Below are positions 31,152 through 37,816 of a DNA stretch of 37,816 bases, piece after piece; positions within the stretch are counted from its first letter, which is position 1; every line of letters begins with the position of its first letter. Made by a program: the position numbers and the translations under genes. This DNA comes from Actinomycetota bacterium (GTDB lineage: Bacteria > Actinomycetota > CADDZG01 > WHSQ01): assembly GCA_016781115.1 (NCBI GenBank), contig JADDQX010000002.1, forward strand, positions 1 through 37,816, given 5' to 3'. A model generated the notes under the pieces. The model worked only from the letters and a program-made list of their open reading frames with translations. It made no database searches and was not told the origin of the DNA.

Positions 31152-31520
31152 CTACTTGCGACCCTCTTTGTGCCTCTTGAGGTCGACGAGACGCTCCTGG
31201 CTCTGGCTCATGAAGGTCTTGAGCTTGCGCTCGAACTCGGGATCGCGGCCTCCCTTGCGAGGCGCCTGCTCCGTGTACCCCGGCTGAGCCTGCTTGATCG
31301 AGAGATCGATCTTGCCGTCTTCCTTCTGCCCGACGACCTTCACCTGGATGCTGTCGCCCTCCTTGATGAAGTCGCGGATGTTCTTCACGTAGTTCACGTC
31401 GACCTGAGAGATGTGAACCATCCCGCTCTCGCCGCTCTCGAGCTTCACGAAAGCGCCGTACTCCGTCACCTTCTCGACGGTTCCCGTGACTACCGCTCCT
31501 ACCTCAACCATGCCGCCCAT
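31152..31520 (-). CDS. S1-domain RNA-binding protein
   Basis: 122 residues. An S1 (OB-fold) domain fills residues 4-75: GAVVTGTVEKVTEYGAFVKL, GMVHISQVD and a closing GKIDLSIKQ. The C-terminal 45 residues are charged. It resembles small general-stress S1 proteins (such as YugI) and probably binds RNA at the ribosome. It sits between the FtsB and DUF501 genes, which are neighbours in Mycobacterium, so it is an addition to the usual order. ATG 31520 or 31511. Confidence 0.86.
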   Translation of the reverse strand: MGGMVEVGAVVTGTVEKVTEYGAFVKLESGESGMVHISQVDVNYVKNIRDFIKEGDSIQVKVVGQKEDGKIDLSIKQAQPGYTEQAPRKGGRDPEFERKLKTFMSQSQERLVDLKRHKEGRK

Positions 31521-31566
31521 CGTACCCGCGATGCGCGTTCGCCCAACAGAACCCAGCGGATGGGCG

Positions 31567-33299
<1,733 letters not shown>

Positions 33300-33355
33300 T
33301 CACACGAGAAACAACAGTAACAGCGGTCCCGCGCGACGAACCGGAACCCATGCCG

Positions 33356-33405
33356 TTCTTGTGCGAACTGGACTACGTCCCCGCGTACTCTGTCGACGCC
33401 AGAAC
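33356..33405 (+). repeat. Dispersed repeat, copy C
   Basis: Contains GAACTGGACTACGTCCCCGC and later GACGCCAGAAC. It faces copy D across a 42-base centre, so the pair forms an inverted repeat between mazG and eno. Confidence 0.8.
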
Positions 33406-33447
33406 GGCTCCGTGGCGCAGCTGGAGGGGGGGCGTCTCCGGCTCCCC

Positions 33448-33494
33448 TTTCTGACGTCGTCTGACGACGCTGGAACGTAGTTGGGTTAGCAGAA
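33448..33494 (-). repeat. Dispersed repeat, copy D (just after mazG)
   Basis: On the minus strand it reads GCTAACCCAACTACGTTCCA, then GCGTCG-tcaga-CGACGT, a six-pair hairpin, and GTCAGAA. It starts 4 bases past the TAA stop of mazG and points the same way. Confidence 0.8.
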
Positions 33495-33498
33495 AGGC

Positions 33499-34467
33499 TT
33501 AGAAGGAGTCGCGGAAGCGGGTTGCGGCGGCTCGTAGGGCTCCTTCGGGATCGATGCCGCGCACTCGCGCCAGCGCGACGAACCAGAAGAGGACCTCGCC
33601 GAGGGTGTCGCGGCTCGGCGCGGCGGCGAGCTGCGCGACCGCCTGCGAGAGAAAGCCGAGCGCCTGTTCCTCGGTCGGCTCGAATCCCAGCGGGGCCGCC
33701 CGCTTCTGGATCTTGTAGGAGTACAGCAGCGCCGGCAGACCTGCAGGGACGTCTTCGAAGACCCCTGTTCGCTTCTTCTCGTCCGCCTTGATCGACTCCC
33801 AGTTCCTGACGACGTCGCTCGCACCCCCCACGACCGTGTCGCCGAAGACGTGAGGATGGCGGTGCAGAAGCTTGGCGACGAGACGGTCGGCGACGGTCGC
33901 GACATCGAAGCGGCCTTCATCCGCCGCCAGCTGCGCGTGGAAGAACACCTGCAACAGAAGGTCACCGAGCTCCTCTTCGAGGTCTTCTTCCAGCGAGCCT
34001 CGGTCGATCGCGTCCAGTACCTCGTACGCCTCCTCGACCAGGTGGACGCGCAGCGACTCGTGCGTCTGCTCCTGATCCCAGGGGCATCCGTCCACGCTTC
34101 GGAGCCGCGCCATCACCTCCGCCAGGCCTCCCAGAGCGAGCGCGGCGCGCCGCGCTATCGGTGCCCCATGGGCTGCGGTCAAGGGATCCACAACGGGAGA
34201 AGGCCCCGCCGTGACCTGTGCTCCGGCGCGTGCGAGGTCGCGGACGCGCACGGAGCCCGGCTCCGCAACTAGAGCGCGGGAGTCGTCGCGCGCGTCGGGC
34301 TCGTCATCGAAAGCTCCAGCCCTCGTTCCCGCGGCAACCAGGCGCTCGATCAAGGGGTGGTCGGCTCGCTCGAACACCACCTGGTCGCGGGCGAGGAGCG
34401 AGTCCCACTCCGCGAGCGTCAGCGAACCGACCTCGTCCGTCGCGAGCGGTACGACGAGCAGCGGCAC
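33499..34467 (-). CDS. mazG: MazG family nucleotide pyrophosphohydrolase
   Basis: 322 residues. The N-terminal 105 residues are a variable domain. The MazG domain follows: CPWDQEQTHESLRVHLVEEA, with metal-binding EEAYE and EELGD. The C-terminal part repeats a weaker MazG half (YKIQKRAAPLGFEPTEEQAL). It hydrolyses abnormal NTPs or (with less certainty) lowers ppGpp stress. GTG 34467 overlaps the stop of the foldase gene (TAGTG). Downstream of its TAA is repeat copy D. Confidence 0.92.
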   Translation of the reverse strand: MPLLVVPLATDEVGSLTLAEWDSLLARDQVVFERADHPLIERLVAAGTRAGAFDDEPDARDDSRALVAEPGSVRVRDLARAGAQVTAGPSPVVDPLTAAHGAPIARRAALALGGLAEVMARLRSVDGCPWDQEQTHESLRVHLVEEAYEVLDAIDRGSLEEDLEEELGDLLLQVFFHAQLAADEGRFDVATVADRLVAKLLHRHPHVFGDTVVGGASDVVRNWESIKADEKKRTGVFEDVPAGLPALLYSYKIQKRAAPLGFEPTEEQALGFLSQAVAQLAAAPSRDTLGEVLFWFVALARVRGIDPEGALRAAATRFRDSF

Positions 34468-35522
34468 TAGGTGGTAGGCGAAGGCGCGGGAGGCTGGCCC
34501 TCACCCGGGGTCGCCTCTTCCTCGGGAACCTCGGCCCCCGGAACATCCTCCGCGGTGGGATCTACGACCTGGAAGGTCTCCTCGTCGAACTCGCCGTATC
34601 GAGGATTCACCTTCACGTCGGCCTCCTCGTATGCCTGCACGACGTACTCCTCCCACGCCTTGTCGGCGGCGCCCGTTCCGAGCTCCTGTTGGATCTGACC
34701 CACGACGTCTTCGAAGGAGGCGAGGCGACGATCCGTCACCCGGATCACGTGGAACCCGAACTCGGTCTTGACGGGATCCGACACCTCTCCGATCTCTAGT
34801 TCCGCGGCCGCGGCTTCGAACGGCGGAACGAACTCGCCGGGGCCGAAGAATCCGAGATCGCCGCCCTTGGCCGCGTTGCTCTCGTCGGTGGAGTGCTTCT
34901 TCGCCAGCTGGGCGAACAGCTGGTCGATCTTTCCGCCCGGTGCCGCCTGAAGCTGCCGCGCCAGCTTCTGCGCGAGCGCCTCGTCGTCCACCAGGATGTG
35001 TTGCGCCGCGGTCTCTTCGAACCTCGCCTGGTTCTCCTCGTAGAACGCCTGAAGGTCCTCTTCGCTCGGGGCCGCGCCCTCGGTCACCTTCGCCCGGAGC
35101 TCCTCTTCGAGGAGGCTGTCGGCCACCAGTTGTTCGAGCTGATCCAACGTGAGGCCTTGCTCCTTCAACGCCTCCTCGAAAGCACCCTCGGTTTCGAAGT
35201 CGGCCTTGATCTCCTCGAGCCTTTGGGAGAGCTCCTCTTCGGAGACGTCGATCCCGAGCTCCTCAGCCTTCGGCTGAAGGACCGCGCGCCGGATCGCCTG
35301 TGACAGCAGCTGTTGTTCGACCTGGCGTTTCAGTTCCTGCGCGTCGCCCTGCTCGGACAGCCGCGCGAACTCCGGCGAAGCCGAGAAGCGTTCGAGGTCG
35401 GCCGAGATCTCCTCAACCGTGATCTTCTGGCCCGCCACCACGGCAGCGGCGGGATCCAGGAGCTCGCCGCAACCGCCCGCCAACAACGCGAACGCGCTGC
35501 ACATGACCAACAGCCGTCTCAT
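34467..35522 (-). CDS. SurA/PpiC-type peptidyl-prolyl isomerase lipoprotein
   Basis: 351 residues. The signal peptide ends in the lipobox LAGGC. A SurA-like N-terminal helical domain (about 25-175) is followed by one parvulin domain: QHILVDDEALAQKLARQLQA, KGGDLGFFGPGEFVPPFE and FGFHVIRVTDRR. A long acidic, Pro-rich tail ends the protein. It helps fold exported proteins on the outer face of the membrane. Its ATG overlaps the stop of the mfd C-terminal piece (ATGA). In Mycobacterium the lipoprotein at a similar place is lpqU, which is not homologous by eye. Confidence 0.92.
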   Translation of the reverse strand: MRRLLVMCSAFALLAGGCGELLDPAAAVVAGQKITVEEISADLERFSASPEFARLSEQGDAQELKRQVEQQLLSQAIRRAVLQPKAEELGIDVSEEELSQRLEEIKADFETEGAFEEALKEQGLTLDQLEQLVADSLLEEELRAKVTEGAAPSEEDLQAFYEENQARFEETAAQHILVDDEALAQKLARQLQAAPGGKIDQLFAQLAKKHSTDESNAAKGGDLGFFGPGEFVPPFEAAAAELEIGEVSDPVKTEFGFHVIRVTDRRLASFEDVVGQIQQELGTGAADKAWEEYVVQAYEEADVKVNPRYGEFDEETFQVVDPTAEDVPGAEVPEEEATPGEGQPPAPSPTT

Positions 35523-35830
35523 GTGGCCGAGGTTAACTGTTGCAAAAGGTCGGTCACCCACGGAACGACCCCGGTTCGCGGCAACACGCGCTCGGGCACC
35601 AACAGCGTGCGGTTCTCCGGTCTCCACTGCGCGGACGGCACGATCCGTTGCAGGCGAACCTGGCGCGAGTCCTCGAGCTCGATAGGGCGGATCCGCAGGT
35701 TGCGCGCGACGGTGGCGGCCTCGGTGATTCCCACGTTCGCCATCAACGCCCTGAGCTTGGCGACCTCGAAGAGCGCCTCGACCACGTCGGGAACCGGCGA
35801 CCCGTACCTGTCGACCAACTCCGAGCGCAC
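35519..35830 (-). CDS. mfd: C-terminal piece of Mfd (regulatory domain), separated by a stop codon
   Basis: 103 residues in the same frame as the large Mfd part, beginning with GTG directly after the TAG. It reads VRSELVDRYGSPVPDVVEAL and continues as the TRCF domain (domain 7) of Mfd. In full-length Mfd this domain restrains the protein by covering the UvrA-binding region until RNA polymerase is bound. AGGAG nine bases before the GTG could allow restart. Either this is a nonsense mutation (one base from GAG), a sequencing error, or the organism makes the domain as a separate chain. Confidence 0.85.
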   Translation of the reverse strand: MRSELVDRYGSPVPDVVEALFEVAKLRALMANVGITEAATVARNLRIRPIELEDSRQVRLQRIVPSAQWRPENRTLLVPERVLPRTGVVPWVTDLLQQLTSAT

Positions 35831-37816
35831 CTAGGCGAGCTCCTCTTCGGTGCGAGCGGACGCGATACGCCGGTACGACTCCAGACGCAGGTTCTCGTCC
35901 GCGACGTAGGTCTTGGGGATGAAGGCGTTCAGCGGCAGGTCGATACGTACCTCGCCGTCGAGGCCCGGGGGGACGCTTCCCTTCGCCTCCTCGACTGCTT
36001 GCGATATCAGCTTCACGTAGAGATCGAAGCCAACCTCTGAGATGTGCCCGTGCTGCTCCGCCCCCAACAGGTTTCCCGCGCCTCTGATCTCGAGGTCGCG
36101 CATCGCGATGCGGAATCCAGAACCCAGGCCGGTGTGCTCCGCGATCGTCTTCAGCCGCTCGTGCGCATGCTCGGTCAGAGCCCGCTCGGGCGGGAAGAAG
36201 AGATACGCATACGCCCGCTCGTGGGCTCGGCCCACACGACCGCGCAACTGGTACATCTGCGAGAGCCCCAAGAGGTCGGACCGCTCGACGATCAGGGTGT
36301 TGACGGTCGGGATGTCGAGACCGGACTCGATGATGGTGGTGCAAACGAGGACGTTGGTCTTCGCGTCGCCGAACTCGAGCATCGTCTGCTCCAACTGGTT
36401 CTCGTCCATCTGTCCGTGCGCGACACCGACGCGCGCATCGGGGACGAGGTCTTGCACCCGTCGCGCCGCTGCCTGGATCGTGTCCACCCGATGGTGGACG
36501 TAGAAGACCTGACCGTCGCGCAACAACTCGCGCCGGATCGCCGAAGACAGCGTCTCCTCGTCGAAGTCGCCGACGTAGGTCATGACCGGGTGACGGTCTT
36601 CGGGCGGAGTGTCGACGATCGACATGTCGCGGATGCCGGACATCGCCATCTCGAGCGTGCGCGGGATCGGCGTCGCGGTAAGCGTCAAGATGTCCACGCT
36701 CGTGCGCAGTTGCTTGAGCCTCTCCTTCTGCTCGACCCCGAACCGCTGCTCCTCGTCCACGATCACGACACCGAGGTCGGAGAACTTGATGTCCTTGCCG
36801 AGCAGACGGTGCGTCCCGACGACCACGTCCACCTTCCCGTCGGCCAGGTCCGCGATCACCTTCTTCGCCTCGGCGGCAGACAGGAAACGGGACAGCATCT
36901 CGACCCTGACGGGGAAGTTCCGGAATCGTTCGACGAAGGTCGCGTGGTGCTGCTGCGCCAGGATCGTCGTCGGGACCAGAACCACTACCTGCTTGCCGGC
37001 AGCCACCGCCTTGAAGGCGGCGCGCACCGCTATCTCGGTCTTGCCATAGCCGACGTCGCCGCACACGAGGCGATCCATCGGGAGGTCCTTCTCCATGTCG
37101 TCTTTGACCTCGTCGATCGCGCGCAGCTGGTCCGGCGTCTCCTCGTACGGGAACGCGTCTTCCAGCTCGCGCTGCCAGGGTGTATCGGGCCCGAACGCGA
37201 ATCCTTTCGCCCGCAAACGGTCGGCGTACAGCTTCACGAGCTCGTGCGCGATCTCGCGGGCGCGCCGGCCGACGCGAGCCTTCGTCTTCGCCCACTCGTT
37301 GGAGCCGAGGCGGCTCATCTTCGGGAGCTCGCCACCGATGTACTTCGAGACCAGGTCGACCTGGTCGCTGGGGACGTATAGCCGATCGCCCTTGGCGTAC
37401 TCGATCACGAGGTACTCGCGGTGGACGCCGAGCAGCTCCCGGTCGACCATCTCGATATAGCGACCGATGCCGTGGACCTCGTGGACCACGAGATCGCCGG
37501 AGGCGAGATCGAGGGGGCCGGAGGTCTCGCGCCTCTTGGACTGGATCCGGCGCCGAGCCGCGCCCGCTCGCCGTCCCGTCAGATCCGACTCCGCCACCAG
37601 CGCGAGCTGCGCCCAGGGAAGAACGAAGCCTCGGGCCAGCTCCGCGATGACGATCACGCCGCCCGGAGAAGAGTCCTCGGAGGGGGCCGTTTCGCTGATC
37701 GGGAACGACGTGCCGGCGGTGGTCTTCAAGTTGTGCTGTAGCCGCTGCGCCGTCTCGGGCAAGGACGCGGCCACGACGCCCCGGTACCCGTTCTTGATCA
37801 AGGAGTTCAGCCGCTC
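35831..37816 (-). CDS. mfd: Transcription-repair coupling factor Mfd, main part, 5' end outside the window
   Basis: 661 residues are visible, open to the window edge, so the UvrB-like N-terminus is missing. The RNA-polymerase-binding domain reads GDLVVHEVHGIGRYIEMVDR. The translocase part has Walker A CGDVGYGKTEIAVRAAFK, DEEQRFGVEQKERLK, LTATPIPRTLEMAMSG, and the TRG-like GRVGRAHERAYAYLFFP and NLLGAEQHGH. It releases stalled RNA polymerase and recruits UvrA. The frame ends at a TAG after RTEEELA, inside the first helix of the C-terminal domain. Homologues continue with about one residue and then V..EL.DRYG, exactly what follows the stop here. Confidence 0.93.
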   Translation of the reverse strand, partial: ERLNSLIKNGYRGVVAASLPETAQRLQHNLKTTAGTSFPISETAPSEDSSPGGVIVIAELARGFVLPWAQLALVAESDLTGRRAGAARRRIQSKRRETSGPLDLASGDLVVHEVHGIGRYIEMVDRELLGVHREYLVIEYAKGDRLYVPSDQVDLVSKYIGGELPKMSRLGSNEWAKTKARVGRRAREIAHELVKLYADRLRAKGFAFGPDTPWQRELEDAFPYEETPDQLRAIDEVKDDMEKDLPMDRLVCGDVGYGKTEIAVRAAFKAVAAGKQVVVLVPTTILAQQHHATFVERFRNFPVRVEMLSRFLSAAEAKKVIADLADGKVDVVVGTHRLLGKDIKFSDLGVVIVDEEQRFGVEQKERLKQLRTSVDILTLTATPIPRTLEMAMSGIRDMSIVDTPPEDRHPVMTYVGDFDEETLSSAIRRELLRDGQVFYVHHRVDTIQAAARRVQDLVPDARVGVAHGQMDENQLEQTMLEFGDAKTNVLVCTTIIESGLDIPTVNTLIVERSDLLGLSQMYQLRGRVGRAHERAYAYLFFPPERALTEHAHERLKTIAEHTGLGSGFRIAMRDLEIRGAGNLLGAEQHGHISEVGFDLYVKLISQAVEEAKGSVPPGLDGEVRIDLPLNAFIPKTYVADENLRLESYRRIASARTEEELA

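Noticed and set aside
35831-35833. Reassignment of TAG as a sense codon to explain the split mfd
   Set aside because: Other genes here end normally in TAG (for example cspA, the ferric-reductase-like gene and the phosphomutase), and the only tRNA seen has anticodon UAA, not CUA.
34467-37295. A 942-residue open frame overlapping mfd on the same strand
   Set aside because: Only the part from ATG 35522 (the foldase) has protein-family content; the upstream two thirds lie in another frame of mfd and are Arg/Gly/Ala-rich shadow sequence.

Overview
The window is a GC-rich chromosomal segment, most likely from a deep-branching or uncultured member of the Actinomycetota. The main reason is gene order. 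The right end carries mfd, a PpiC-type foldase, mazG, eno, an FtsB/DivIC gene, an S1-domain gene, a DUF501 gene and ppx, which matches the Mycobacterium order mfd-mazG-lpqU-eno-divIC-DUF501-ppx2 apart from the S1 gene and the foldase. A second actinobacterial marker block is DUF3090, the SCO1664-type kinase-like gene and the MSMEG_4193-type phosphomutase. DUF3072 and the DUF501 gene point the same way. The genus cannot be told from the sequence. Many genes overlap by ATGA, GTGA or TGATG, which indicates compact, translationally coupled operons.

Layout. Positions 1-4944 hold single genes: a cut-off secreted protein, a NarL-type response regulator, a 31-residue lysine-rich microprotein, a ferric-reductase-like flavoprotein, a Gmad2-type lipoprotein, a cold-shock protein, a small secreted protein and a PPOX-type flavin or F420 enzyme. 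Positions 13121 down to about 4995 form one minus-strand block. It holds a UgpC/MsmK-type ATPase, a solute-binding lipoprotein and two MalF/MalG-type permeases. These are followed by a membrane-anchored beta-helix protein with a duplicated histidine-rich membrane unit, a secreted propeller-like protein and a PfkB sugar kinase. This reads as uptake of a carbohydrate-like compound, with extra surface parts and a kinase for the imported sugar. It is the best candidate here for an undescribed system.

Positions 13323-18120 carry a fatty-acid-hydroxylase-type membrane enzyme, a DksA/TraR-type protein, an erythromycin-esterase-family protein, a tiny lipoprotein, an SRPBCC protein, an alpha/beta-hydrolase lipoprotein and a GlsB/YeaQ-type membrane protein. 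A plus-strand pair, malQ and recQ, follows. Opposite it is a minus-strand DUF3072-SDR-thioesterase operon with a perfect SOS-box-like palindrome in front. Next come two half-size TauE/SafE proteins, an HNH endonuclease gene and a tRNA with anticodon UAA but a short variable loop. The acetyl-CoA-synthetase-like/phosphomutase/DUF3090/SCO1664 operon, a two-domain cupredoxin and the conserved ppx-to-mfd block complete the window.

Three features cut across the gene list. (1) A 47-50 base dispersed repeat, seen four times (6809-6857, 21375-21423, 33356-33405, 33448-33494), sits mostly at 3' ends of genes and once encodes the C-terminal tail of the beta-helix protein. (2) mfd is split by one in-frame TAG at the start of its C-terminal regulatory domain, with a GTG codon right behind it. 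(3) The UAA tRNA lacks the long variable arm expected of leucine tRNAs. No CRISPR array, rRNA gene, insertion sequence or replication origin was seen.
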